Shown one piece after another: positions 23,470 through 35,639 of a stretch of DNA of 64,000 nt; positions within the stretch are counted from its first letter, which is position 1; each line of letters opens with the position of its first letter. The notes under the pieces were generated by a model, which worked only from the letters and a program-made list of their open reading frames with translations, had not been told where the DNA came from and ran no database searches. Both the position numbers and the translations under genes were made by a program. Origin of the DNA: Biscogniauxia marginata (taxonomy: Eukaryota > Ascomycota > Sordariomycetes > Xylariales > Xylariaceae); the NCBI GenBank assembly GCA_022695795.1, contig MU404071.1:62001-126000 (forward strand), read 5' to 3'.

Positions 23470-26400
23470 TTAATAAGCTCTTAAACGAAAGCTTTAAATT
23501 TTTCTACGGTATAATAAAAAGGTTTAAAAAAACCAATATAAGAATTAATTATAGTTATAACTAAAAAAGAGGAGGAGGAAAAAACACTTAAAAAAGAAAA
23601 TAAATAGGTAAAACAACCCCTACCTCTTAAAGATAAGCAACCGAAACCCCCTTTAAACGATAGCGACCTTAATAACTTAAACGACGAAAACAATATAATA
23701 ACCCCTAACGTAAAGGGTTTTAAATTAATTATACTTAGTAAATATAATGGGTTAAGCGATTTAAAAGGATTTCTAATCCAGGCCGGAACCTATTTACGGT
23801 TCTATTATGGAATAATTACCACTAAGGAATAAAAGGTTCTCACGGTATCCTAACTCCTCGTTAAAACTGCCTTAACCTGGTTTTAACCAGTGTTAAAAAA
23901 TCATCTAAAAAACGGATTAAACGCCTAAAAAGATATAAAAAAAGTCTTCAAGAATTATAAAGAGTTTAAAAAACAACTTAGATTTATATTCGGCAATTTA
24001 ATCCTTAAATAATAAGCCAAAGCTCGACTTTATAAATTACGATAAAAAAAAAGGCTTTAAATTACGTTATTAAGTTTAAGAAACTCGCAAGCTAGTTATA
24101 ACTACTTATTTTATTAAGAACTAAAAAACTATATAAAGAATGAATTATATAAAATAAACCTATATAAAAAAAAGAACTTAAGAAAGTTTAATAACTACGT
24201 TATAATGGCAATTACTATTAATAATAAGAACTTCGAACGGTACCTTAAAAAGAAAAAGATAGTATAACGAAGAAATAACGATTAACTGAAGGGAGAAAAT
24301 CACAAAAGCGGTACCGGAACTAAGAAAGGCATTAAAACTAAATTAAATCTTATTAAAATTAACGCTACTTAAAAAAAACAAAAGAAACGAGATAAATCAA
24401 CCATTAAATGTTTTAATTATAAAAAAAAAGAACATTATAAAAATAAGTGCCGAAGTCCTAAGAAATAAGAACTAAAAATAAGAGGAATTCCTTAACCCGA
24501 AAAAAGAACTTTTAAAACGAGAGTTCATTTCGAAAACAATAAAGAGATAAACCAAGTGTTTATTATTATTATTATTAAAGTAAAGAAAAACGAGGAAATC
24601 TTTATAGAAAAAGTCTATAAATATTATTAAGTTAACTATAAAGATTATTTAGAAAATAATTACTTATACCTGGAATATTTTACATTAAAACAAGCTAAAT
24701 AAGGATATAACGAAAATAAATTATTATATAAGTATAATAATTATAAACTAGAATACGACTTAGGAATTAAGTTAAACTATAATGAGCTACATTAAAGCCA
24801 TTATAACAATAACAAGTATAAAACCCATTAGGGAAAAAGTTAATATAATAACTTGAATTAAAGGTTTTATATAAATAACAATTATAATATCTATTAAAAC
24901 TTAAGGGAACATATATCGTTACATTAAAGCTTTTATATTAACGACGCTTATTAAGTATATAAAAGTTTTAAGGATAAAGCCGGTTATTATTTTTAAAAAC
25001 TAAAGAGTAATAACACGAAAGAAAATAAGTGTATTTACGATAACGTCTTATAATGGTTATATTACTCTAGAACATGTTATTTTCACCCGAGTTTCGAAAG
25101 AAGTAACGAAGCAATTACTAAAAGTTATATATGTTACATTTTAATATTATGCGACGTACATGATTTACTCGAAGCGGGTTTTAAAAAAGGCGAAGTTAAG
25201 AACAAATTATAGGAATTATAAAAAGAACTACATTTTTTATAATGGCTCGAAAAACGAGCTAAGTATAACACTAGTTTATTCGGCTTAATAAGAAAGCACT
25301 TAATAAAACAATAAACAAAAATACATATAACTAAACTAAGTTATAAACAAATTATTAAGGCATACTTTAAGAAAAAAGGAAAGTTTTTAAAAATTAATAT
25401 AAACTTATAAAGAAACATTAAATTACCTTTAATAAACGAACTCAAGGATTATACACTTTATTTAAAGATAATCCAAAACCTTAAAAAGTTTCGAGTCAAC
25501 AAAAAAACAGACTTAGGTTATAAAAGGGCCCTTAAAAAAGAATTAAAGTTTTAATATATAAAGTTTTATATAAAAAATAAACCTTTCACCCCTTATTGCG
25601 TAAAGAATAGTTAAAAGAACTATTTAAATAATGATTACTAGAAACACGCTTCTATAAAAGCCCAAAAATAAAAGGATATCCAGGTTATAACAACTTAAAG
25701 AAACCTAAAAGAGAAAGGGCGTGGAAAACCAAAAAACGGCAAAGGCTCTCGCCAGTAAGGCAGCGAGAAGCTATAAATAATAAGTCCTTATATAAAGTCT
25801 AATCGGGACTCGATAATACCATTATAACTAGAGTTAAGTACAATAAAAGGGAGTATAAAACCCTTATAAACTTAAGAGTAAATAAAAGCTATATCTTAAT
25901 TAAAATAACTTAAAAAGACAAAATACTATAAATATATAAACAAAGTTCATATTAATTACGAAACTTCGAAAAATATATATTTAGTTACGAAAATAGTAAA
26001 GTGCTAAAAAAACAATTCCTTTTTTAATAATCATTTAAAGACATTTTAAATAAGTTATTTTTAATATTATATATATATTAAATCACGACATAATATTAGA
26101 AATGAATTAATTTAAAAGAAATAATTTATAAATAAATTTCGAGATAAACACGCTTTATTAAAATTAAAAATAAGAGGAGTTAATCACTACGGGTTATGAG
26201 ATAAGTACCGTAAATAACTCTAAAGAAACGAATGCAAAAACAAAACATATCGCTTATATAATTCAAGTAACTAAGCCTAAAGATTTAACGAAAAGAGTAT
26301 CACGTAAATACCTCCGTTTCCATAAATTATTTAGAAATAAAAAAAAAAGAATTACTAAAATATAACTAATAAGATTACTAAATTTACTTTAAAGAAGGAA

Positions 26401-29270
26401 AATAGTTAAAATTATTTCTAGTATATTTTATAAATTAAGAAAAACAAAAAGCACTATAAAAAGGAATTTAAAAGGAATTTAATAAAGAATATATTTAAAA
26501 ATTAGAATCCTTGTTAAGATACCCGGTAATTATAGTACCTAAAATCGACAAAAACGGGAAGTAACATGTTAATAAAGAAGGAAACCTAGTGTGGCGACGA
26601 GTAATCAACTATTAACACCTTAATAAAATAACCAAAAAAAACGGACACTTATTACCACTAATAAAACTCATAAAAGGATAAATCAGCAAGGCCTAAATCT
26701 TCATAACACTAGACCTTCGCGATAGATATTATATAATTAAAATGGCTAAAAGACATGAATAGTATACTATATTTAAAATAATACATAAATATTATAAATA
26801 CAAAGTTATGCCGTTTAGACTTATTAATACACCTATTACATTTTAACATATAATTATGACGATTCTCCGTAAATTTCTAGATAAATTTGTATTCGTTTAT
26901 TTAAACGATATATTAATTTACTTAAAAAGCGAGAAAGAATATAAAAAACATATAAAACAAATGTTAAAAGCCTTAGAAAAAGCAAATCTATTTATTTATT
27001 TAACCAAAAATGAATAGCATATTAAAAAACTAAACTATTTAGGATTTATAATAAGTTTAAAAGAAATCCGCATTTAAAAAGGGAAAATAACAATAATTAA
27101 GGATTAATTAAAACCCAAAAGTGTTATAAATATACGCGCATTTCTTAGCTTTATTAATTATGTTAAATAACTTATTAAAGATTTTAAGCGTATCGCTAAA
27201 CCATTAACGAAACTAATTACCTTAACGAAAATAAAAGAGGCTTTCCATTTCATTAAAGAAGCCAAATAGGCTTTTCAGCAGCTAAAAGAAGTTATAACTA
27301 GTGAGGTTATATATAAACTTCTAAACGAAAATAAAAAGAAACGATTAAAGATAAACGCCTTAGATTTCGCTATTAAAGCAGTCTTAAAGCAACTAAAAAA
27401 CAATGAAAAATAGTACCTAGTCGCATACTTATTTAAAGCACTACATAATACTAAACTAAATTATTAAATCTATAATAAGGAATTATTAATAATTATTAAA
27501 GCATTAAAGAAATAGGAACCATGACTTAGCGAAACTAAAGAACCTATTAATATATATTTAAACTATAAAAACCTTATATAATTCATAATAACACAAACGC
27601 TTAATTAAAAACATAAACGTTAAATGATTTTCCTATTTAAATTCAATTTTAAAATCCAACATATTAAAAGAAAGAAAAATATCCAAATAGATCTTCTTAA
27701 CAAAAAGGGAAATTATAAATCAAAAATCAATAAAAGAGATATTTAAATATTTAAACGACAAAATAACAAATTAGTTATATTAATTTATATGCGAATCAAC
27801 ATAAGAAACTAAAAATAACGTTTCAAAGAAAATTATAATTAAAAAGAAAAACAATTATAATCTTAATAAAGATCTAGCGACGAACTTCTCTCGTATAAGG
27901 AAAAGGTATACATACTAAAACGAGTACAAAACGAATTCGTCAAAGAATTTCACGAACACCCTCTACACGGCCATCAAAGAATCTTCAAAACAATAAAACG
28001 ACTTTAAAAAGAATTTAACTTTCTAGAAATACAATAAATAGTTAAAAAAATTATAAAGAATTACAATATTTATAATAAGGTTAAAACATCACGACATAAA
28101 CTATATAAATTATTATAACTAACTTAAATACTTAACAAAGCATAACATATAATTACATGGGATTTCATAGTAAAACTCTTAAAGTTAAAAGATTTTACTA
28201 TAAAAGTACTTTATAATAATATATAAATAATTATTAATAAACTTATAAAATATACCTACTTTTTATTATTTAATAAATTAAGCATAGTAAAATAATTAAC
28301 TTTTAATTTCTTGAGAGAATACGTTAATAAATATAGACTATTAAAACGCATTGTTTTAAATAAAAACAAGTTATTTACTTTAAAATTTTAGATAAATTTA
28401 ATAAAACGAATAAAAATTAAACAAAAGTTGTTTATAACGTATTACCCTTAAATAAACGAATAAACAAAAAAATTGAATTAAATAATAAAACAATATTTAC
28501 GAAGTTATATTAACTAGGAAATAAATAACTAAGTAAAATTACTATTAATAACCTAAATAGTATATAACACTTCGGTTAACAAGGATATGAAGATGTCATT
28601 ATACAAGGTAATATATAAGTAAAAAGCGGAAGTCTAAAAACAACCAATTAAACTCACGAAAGTACCAAGAATCGAAATAAAGGCCCTAAGAGTAAAAGTA
28701 CTATTTAAAAAGGTTTAAGTAATATAATAACGGCTATAAAAAGAATTATAATTTATTTAAAACAAAATAACAAAGTATTATAATAAAAAAAGAATTAAAG
28801 GATTAATTCTTAAAAGAAGAGATATAATTTACTTATTTCGCTAACGACAAGGCATAACATTAAAAACACTTTAAATTAAAATAAAACGACCTAATAAAAA
28901 ACTTAAGTTTAAAAAGTTAAAACTATATAGGATTAAAAAAGTTATTTTAAAAGTTAATTATAAATTAACGTTACCGAAAAGATTTAAAATACATTTTATA
29001 TTCTATATTTCACTTTTAAAACCAGTATTAAATAACGTTATATTAAAAAACCAACTAGAATTTAAAGAAAACCCTAATAAGTATAAAATAAAAAGGATAT
29101 TAAATTCGAGACGAGTTAAAAATTAATTATAATATTTTGTTAAATAAGAAGGTTACCTATTAAAGGAGAACACTTAAAAACCTTTTAAGCACCTAAGGAA
29201 CCTGACAAATAAACTTGAGAACTTTCACCGCCAGAACCCGGATTAGCTAAAAAGGCCCGAAAATCGGGGT
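23470..29270 (+). pseudogene. E3 degenerate gag-pol polyprotein
   Basis: This is the most complete plus-strand copy. Gag runs from about 23,480 and ends with a zinc knuckle at 24411-24455, where one Cys has become Tyr through G-to-A change (CFNY...H...C). Protease and reverse transcriptase follow. The YLDD box reads YLND at 26898-26909. Integrase occupies about 27,900-28,620. The chromodomain at 29133-29200 has stop codons where Trp stands in E5 and Gln or Trp in relatives. RIP-type stops occur every few codons. Confidence 0.8.
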
Positions 29271-29343
29271 CCTAATCTAGAAAAAACAGGTCGAAAAAGG
29301 GGACGGCCGTAAAAACAGCATTAATCTACTTAACTAATAAACG

Positions 29344-29825
29344 CTATTTAGCCGCCAATTTAGCTTGCTCCTCTTTTAAACGCTTTTGTTTTTCTTTCTC
29401 CACCTTTTTTATTTCTTTAATAAAAAAAAACCGCGTTTTAACATTTTTAAACCCCGTTTTTAAAGAAACTCTTTTTACTTGCGAATATAAATTAATCGTT
29501 TTACGAGGACTTGTAATTAATTATTAAAAAATTAAAGTTTCTTTTTTATTTTGCGACGCTTAACCGCTAATTTCTCGCGTTTTCGACTTATATCGAATAA
29601 GTTAAACATCTCGATACCCGAACTATTATAATAATAACGAGCTTTAATTATATAATTAAAACAGGTTTTAAATTTAAGAACTATAAAGCAAAGTAGGTTA
29701 ATCTTAAAATAATTAAAACAAGAAAATACCTTAAAACTAAAAAACCGAATATATATAATAGAAAAATCCCGGGACTCCTGCCTACTTTTACGAGGTTTCG
29801 CGGGCGGCTTCGAAACACCAAACAT
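29344..29825 (-). pseudogene. Antisense accessory frame of E3 (decayed, frameshifted)
   Basis: The frame opens at ATG 29825-29823 and is open for 97 codons. It starts MFGVSKPPAKPRKSRQ and ends in a basic cluster KRRKIKKK before a stop. A second frame then continues with a Lys/Glu-rich segment, KEIKKVEKEKQKRLKEEQ, ending at 29344. The total of about 160 codons matches the antisense frames of E4 and E5, and the position between chromodomain and 3' LTR is the same. A single-base shift separates the two parts. Function unknown. Confidence 0.45.
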
Positions 29826-29893
29826 TATAAAGAATGAAAAAGGAAGAACTTACTCGAGGTCTTTAAGATAAAGATCCAAGGAGAAAGGAATAG

Positions 29894-30352
29894 TGTTATA
29901 AATCAGCTCTATTAGAAAAAACCTAATAAAAATATCGAAATAAGAACCAAAAATGTGTGAAATAATAAGGATAACACACTTTTTATATAACATCACGTAA
30001 TGTTAAACCTGTATTAATCGATTAATTAAGATAAACTTAATATAATAAGTTTAAATTAGTTTAATAACCTCTCTAGGTTTAAAGGTATTTAATATATCAC
30101 AAAGAAGAAGTAATAAGTATAAATAAATTAGAATTTCCTATGTAATTTGTCTCTCGTTCTTTAGCTATTAATTTAAGACTATAATTACTTTTTAATATTA
30201 TAGTGAGAATACCTTGAAACCTCTTTAATGAACATAATATTATGAATTAATTGAACCAATCTCAACTTATTGTTACCTTTAAATCAAGAAAACCTAGTAC
30301 GTACTTACTTGTGAAGTCAGTTAACTAGGAACACATAAGGAGGTTCGTCACA
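29894..30352 (+). repeat. E3 3' LTR
   Basis: 459 bp, starting TGTTATAAATCAG and ending TTCGTCACA. Followed by target duplication GTTCG (30353-30357). More strongly C-to-T/G-to-A altered than the 5' LTR. Confidence 0.9.
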
Positions 30353-30357
30353 GTTCG

Positions 30358-30645
30358 TTAAAGAGATTTTAAGGTATTCTTATTATAATATTAAAAAGTG
30401 ATTATAGTTTTAGATTAATAGCTAAAAAACTAGAATAAATAATTAAATATATAAGAAATCCTTTTTTTATATATAATTTAATTTAGAATAATGTTTAATA
30501 TCTTTTCTAATTCTTTATAATTCTTTATAAGAATAATAAAGAATTTTTATTTCTTTTTAATTCTTTGTAAAAACAATAAAGAATTATTACGTGACGATTT
30601 TTATATAGTTATGTATTTTAAAGAAATCTTTATTAACTCGTAATA
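30358..30645 (-). repeat. E2 left LTR, second segment
   Basis: Resumes with TTAAAGAGATTTT, as in the right E2 LTR at about 44,670, and ends CTCGTAATA. It contains a 37-bp extra AATTCTTT-rich block absent from the right copy. Confidence 0.85.
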
Positions 30646-31259
30646 TTATTTCTCTTTTTTAATTTGTTTTGTTTTTAAAATATTTAAATACGTTTTTTTA
30701 TTTCTTTAAAATGTTATTTAAAGGAGTAATTAAACGTTTTTAGGTAGACTTTAAAAAAAGCTTTATAAAATACCGTTACGAACTTTTTTCTGCGATTATC
30801 GAGTTTAATTTTAAAGTTATATTTTATATTTATTATTTTAATTATAGTTTTTTTATAAAATGCTAAAAAGTCGTAAAAGTTATTAAAATTATATCGATTT
30901 TAATATCTTTTTTTATGACAAAAACTATATTTTTTTAAATTCTTTATAAAGTATTTAGTTAAAAAAGTTACGTATTAATAAGGAGAAACGATTCGCCTTA
31001 AAAAAGTATAAATAAATTCTTTAAAGTTTTTAAGACGTTTCGATTTATATGTCGCGATTAAAGCGTTAATTATAGTTTTTATATAAGCGAGATGTAAAAT
31101 TTATTTAACGTAGTTTATAAAACTTAAATGAATTAAAAAATAAGAATGTTTTAAAAAGGAATAAAAGCGTTTTTAAGCTAAATAATAGTTTTTAATTAAA
31201 TAAGCTAGAATTGTTTTTAAGGTTATCTTTTTTTTGATTAATTATAATTAAATCACGAC

Positions 31260-34200
31260 TTGGATTTTTAGATCTTTTTAAGCGATCTAGGTTTTGGCGG
31301 TGAAAGCTTGTAAGTTTATTTATTAGGTTTTTTAAGTGTTTAAGTGTTTTTTAAACGTTTTTTTTTAGGTAAATAACTTTCTTATTTAATAAGATATTAT
31401 AGTTAATTATTGACTTTTTTTGAATTTAATATTTTTTTATTTTATATTTATTAAAGTTTTTTTTAAGTTTTAATTAATTTTTTAGCGAGGCATTTTTTAG
31501 CGTTAGTTTTAAAAGTGAAATATGGAATATTAAGTGTATTTTAGATCTTTTTAATAAAGAAAGTTTATAATTAATTTTTAAATTGACTTTTTCGACTTTA
31601 TATAATTTAAGTTTTTTATTAGGTCGTTTTATTTTAATTTAAGGTGTTTTTGTTATCGCGTTTTATTATTAACGGAGTAAATAAACTATATTTTCTTTCT
31701 TAAAAATTAGTTCTTTAATTCTTTTTTTATTATATTATTTTGTTATTTTTTTTATAATTATAGTTGTATTGTTTAAACTTTTTTGGATAGTATTTTTATT
31801 CTCGGGGCCTTTATTTCGACTTTTAATATTTTTATAAGTTTAATCGATTGTTTTTAAATTTCTACTTTTTAACTATATATTGTTTTATATAGTGACATTT
31901 TTATGTTTTTGTTAATCGAAGTGTTATATATTATTTAGGTTATTAATAGTAATTTTATTTAGTTTAATTTTTTTTTATTTATTTAACTAAAAATAATACG
32001 TTATAAATAACTTTTATTTAACTTTTATTCGTTTTATTAAGTTAATTTAAAACTTCGAAGTAAATAATTTATTTTTATTTAAAATAATACGTTTTAATAA
32101 TCTATATTTACTAGCGTACTTTTTTAGGAAATTAAAAGTTAATTATTTTATTATGCTCGACTTGTTAAACGGTAAAAAGTAGGTATATTTCGTGAGTTTA
32201 TTAGCAATTATTTATATGTTATTATAAAGTACTTTTATAGTAAAGTCTTTTAATTTAAGGAGTTTTATTACGAAATCTTATGTAATTATGTGTCACGTTT
32301 TATTAAGTATTTAAATTAGCTATAATAGTTTATATGGTTTATATCGTGATATTTTAGCTTTATTATAAACGTTATAACTCTTTATAACTCTTTTAATTGT
32401 TTGTCATATTTCTAGAAAGTCGAATTTTTTTTTAAAGTCGTTTTAACGTTTTAAAAATTCCTTAGTAACCGTGTAAAGGGAGTTTATAAAATTCTTTAAC
32501 GAATTCGTTTTGGATTTATTTCGGTATATAAGTTTTTTCTCGGTATAAGAGAAGTTCGTTATTAAATCTTTATTATAATTATAATTGTTTTTCTTTTTAA
32601 TTGTATTTTTTTAAATATTATTTTTAATTTTTTATGTTAATTTATATATAAGTAAATATAATAAATTTGTTACTTTGTTATTTAAATATTTGGATATTTC
32701 TTTTATTAATTTTTAATTTATAATTTCCTTTTTTATTAAAAAGATTTATTTAAATGTTTTTTTTCTTTTAATATAATGAATTTTAAATTTAAATTTAAAC
32801 AAGAAAATTATTTAATATTTATGTTTTTAATTAAACGTTTACGTTATTATAAATCGTATAAAGTTTTTGTGGTTTAAATAAATATTAATAGGTTTTTTAG
32901 TTTTATTAAGCTATAATTTTTATTTTTTTAATGTTTTAATAATTATTAATAATTCTTTATTATAAATCTAATAATTTAATTTAGTATTGTGTAGTGCTTT
33001 GAATAAGTACGCAACTAAGTACTATTTTCTATTGTTTTTTAGTTGTTTTAAAACTGCTTCGATGGCGAAATTTAAGGCGTTTATCTTTAATCGTTTCTTT
33101 TTATTTTCGTTTAAAAGTTTATATATAATTTTATTAGTTATAACTTTTTTTAGTTATTAAAAAGCTTTTTTTGTTTTTATTAAGATAATTAGTTTTATTA
33201 ATAGTTTAATGATTCGCTTGAAATCTTAAATAAGTTATTTAATATAATTAATAAAGCCAAGAAATGCGTATATGTTTATAACACTTTTAAGTTCTAATTA
33301 ATCCTTAATTATTACTATTTTTCCCTTTTAAATATGGATTTCTTTTAAACTTATTATAAACCTTAAGTAGTTTAGTTTTTTAATATATTATTTATTTTTA
33401 GTTAAATAAATAAGTAAGTTTATCTTTTCTAGGGTTTTTAATATTTGTTTTATATGTTTTTTATACTCCTTTTCGTTTTTTAAGTAAATTAATATAAATT
33501 TATTTAAAAACTTACGAAAAACTATTATAATTATATATTAAAATATAACGGGTGCGTTAATAAGCTTAAATGGTATAACTTTATACTTATAATATCTATA
33601 TATTATTTGGAAAGCGGTGTATTATTCGTGTTTTTTAGCTATTTTAATTATATAATAATTATTACGAAGGTTTAATATTATAAAGATTTAAGCTTTATTA
33701 ATTTGCTTTTTTATAAGTTTTATTAGTAGTAATAAGTGTTTATTTTTTTATTACTTTATTAAAATGTTAGTAATTAATTATTTATCATTATATTAAATTT
33801 CTTTTTTTATTAATATGTTACTTTTCGTTTTTATCAACTTTAAGTATTATAATAACTAGGTATTTTAATGAGGATTTCGACTTTTAAATATATTTTTTAT
33901 TAAAGTCTTTTTAAATTCCTTTTTATAATGCCTTTTATTTTTCTTGATTTATAAAATATACTAAGAATAGTTTTAGTTACTTTCTTTTTTTAAAGTGGAT
34001 TTAATGATTTTATTAATTATGTTTTAATAATTCTTTTTTTGTTTTATTTTTAAATAATTTATAAAAACGGAAGTACTTATATAATACTTTTTTTGTTAAA
34101 TTTTTAAGCTTAGTTACTTAAATTATATAAGCGATATATTTCGTTTTTATATTTATTTTTTTAGTGTTATTTACGGTACTTATTTTATAACTCGTAATAA

Positions 34201-34542
34201 TTAATTTCTTTTAATTTTAATTTTAATAAAGCATGTTTATCTTGAAATTTATTTATAAATTATTTTTTTTAAATTAATTTATTATTAGGATTATATCGTG
34301 ATTTAATATATATGTAATATTAAAAATAACTTGCTTAAGATGTTTTTAAATGGTTACTAAGAAAAGGATTGTTTTTTTAACACTTTACTATTCTCGTAAT
34401 TAAATATTTTTTTTTAAGTTACTTTAATTAAGATATAGCTTTTATTTATTTTTAAGTTTATAAGGGCTTTATATTTCTTTTTATTATATTTAATTTTAGT
34501 TATAATGGTATTATCGAGTTTTAATTAGACTTTATATAAGGA
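31260..34542 (-). pseudogene. E2 degenerate pol (3' part)
   Basis: Minus-strand pol remnant collinear with E3-E5: chromodomain at about 31,330-31,400, integrase at 31.9-32.6 kb and RNase H/reverse transcriptase at 32.8-33.9 kb. The catalytic reverse transcriptase box is deleted near 33,495. It is interrupted at 34542 by E5 and continues at 41949. This is the most AT-rich of the pol copies, which agrees with its older place in the nest. Confidence 0.7.
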
Positions 34543-34547
34543 CTTAT

Positions 34548-34903
34548 TGTGACGAACCTCCCTATGTATTCCTAGTCAACTGACTTCACAGGTAAGTACG
34601 TACTGGGTTTTCTTGATTTAAAGGTAACAGTGGGTTAAAATTGGTTCAAGGATTCACAATGTTATGTTCGTTAAAGAGGTTTTAAGGTACTCTCATTATA
34701 GTATCAAAGAGTAACTATAGTCTTAAATTAATAGCTAAAAAACGAGAAACTAATTACACAAGGAAATTCTAATTTATTTATACTTGTCCTTCCTTTTATA
34801 TAATTAATTAAATAGTTGAATTTTATGTTATCCTACTTACTATTTATATATTTAATAGGGTTATATACGTAATACTCGTTTCCCACTTTAGGAGTCTCGT
34901 AAC
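34548..34903 (-). repeat. E5 left (3') LTR
   Basis: Starts TGTGACGAACCTCCC and ends GTCTCGTAACA. Pairs with 41587-41943. It is more mutated than the right copy near its end. Confidence 0.9.
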
Positions 34904-35009
34904 ATTATTCTTCCCTTTTAAGAATCTTTATTTTAAAGATAAAAAAAAGGTTAGTTATCCTTCTTTTCGATTTGTTAAAAGGTTTAAGCTTTTTTTAATT
35001 TAATTTATA

Positions 35010-35519
35010 ATGTTTTATTATATAATAAAACTTCGTAAAGAAAATTCTAACATCTCGTATTAAGCTGAGAAATAAGTTAAAAACAAGGTAACTCTCTTAA
35101 ATTCTATTGCTTTTTATAGTAAGAAAAAGATGGCTTGTTCTTATTACGAGCGTAATAAAAAAGATTATATTACTTCGAAGGATTTTAATCGTTATGTAAA
35201 ATATATAAAATTAAGTCGATCGCGATGTGACGTGTTTAGTATCTCGCGAAAGAGTATATTTAAAATTACGGAATAGTTTTAAAAGGTCGAAGCCGAGCTT
35301 AAGAAAGCGGAATCCCATTATAAAATTGCTCGTGTTATTAAAGAGGTAGCTATAAACCGCATTTTGCGCTTTAAGACCGAGCGTAAACTATAATCGAGTA
35401 AACTTCGTAAAATGGTTACTCGAGGTTTTAATTCTATAGAGAATTTAAAGCGTGTCGAGCGTAAAGAAAAAAAATAGAAATGTTTTATTAAAGAATCGTA
35501 ACGTATAAAGGGATTATAA
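35010..35519 (+). pseudogene. Antisense accessory frame of E5 (170 codons, decayed)
   Basis: Starts ATG 35010 with MFYYIIKLRKENSN, which lines up residue for residue with MSGRITKPRKENSR of E4. The middle keeps a recognisable FKITE-F-KVEAELKKAE segment (the hyphens are TAA/TAA stops, Gln in a pre-RIP state by inference) that parallels FKITK-F-RVKIKLKTA of E4. Both copies end in a basic IE-LKRV segment. Internal stops are of the CAA/CAG-to-TAA/TAG kind. The frame is opposite in direction to E5 pol and sits between the chromodomain and the 3' LTR. It resembles nothing I can name. Confidence 0.55.
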
Positions 35520-35639
35520 TGTTAACTTAAATTTTCGTAGAACTTGTTTATTTTCAAGGCCTACCTTTTTTCTTTCTTTAATTCTCTTTAATAGAATTAA
35601 AATCTCGATATCTAGGCCTTTTTAGCCGGTTTAGATTTT

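Larger units (their letters stand above)
16699..30352 (+). mobile_element. E3: chromodomain Ty3/Gypsy element (plus strand) inserted in the E2 LTR
   Basis: The 5' LTR is 16699-17043 plus 23021-23134 (459 bp after removing E4). The 3' LTR is 29894-30352, also 459 bp. Target duplication GTTCG occurs at 16694-16698 and 30353-30357. The interior 23135-29893 reads gag with a zinc knuckle (24411-24455), protease, reverse transcriptase (YLND at 26898-26909, the first Asp mutated), RNase H, integrase and chromodomain (about 29133-29200), followed by an antisense frame. It is riddled with TAA/TAG stops typical of RIP. A 201-bp less mutated insertion lies at 23231-23431. The 3' LTR is visibly more mutated than the 5' LTR. 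Confidence 0.9.
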
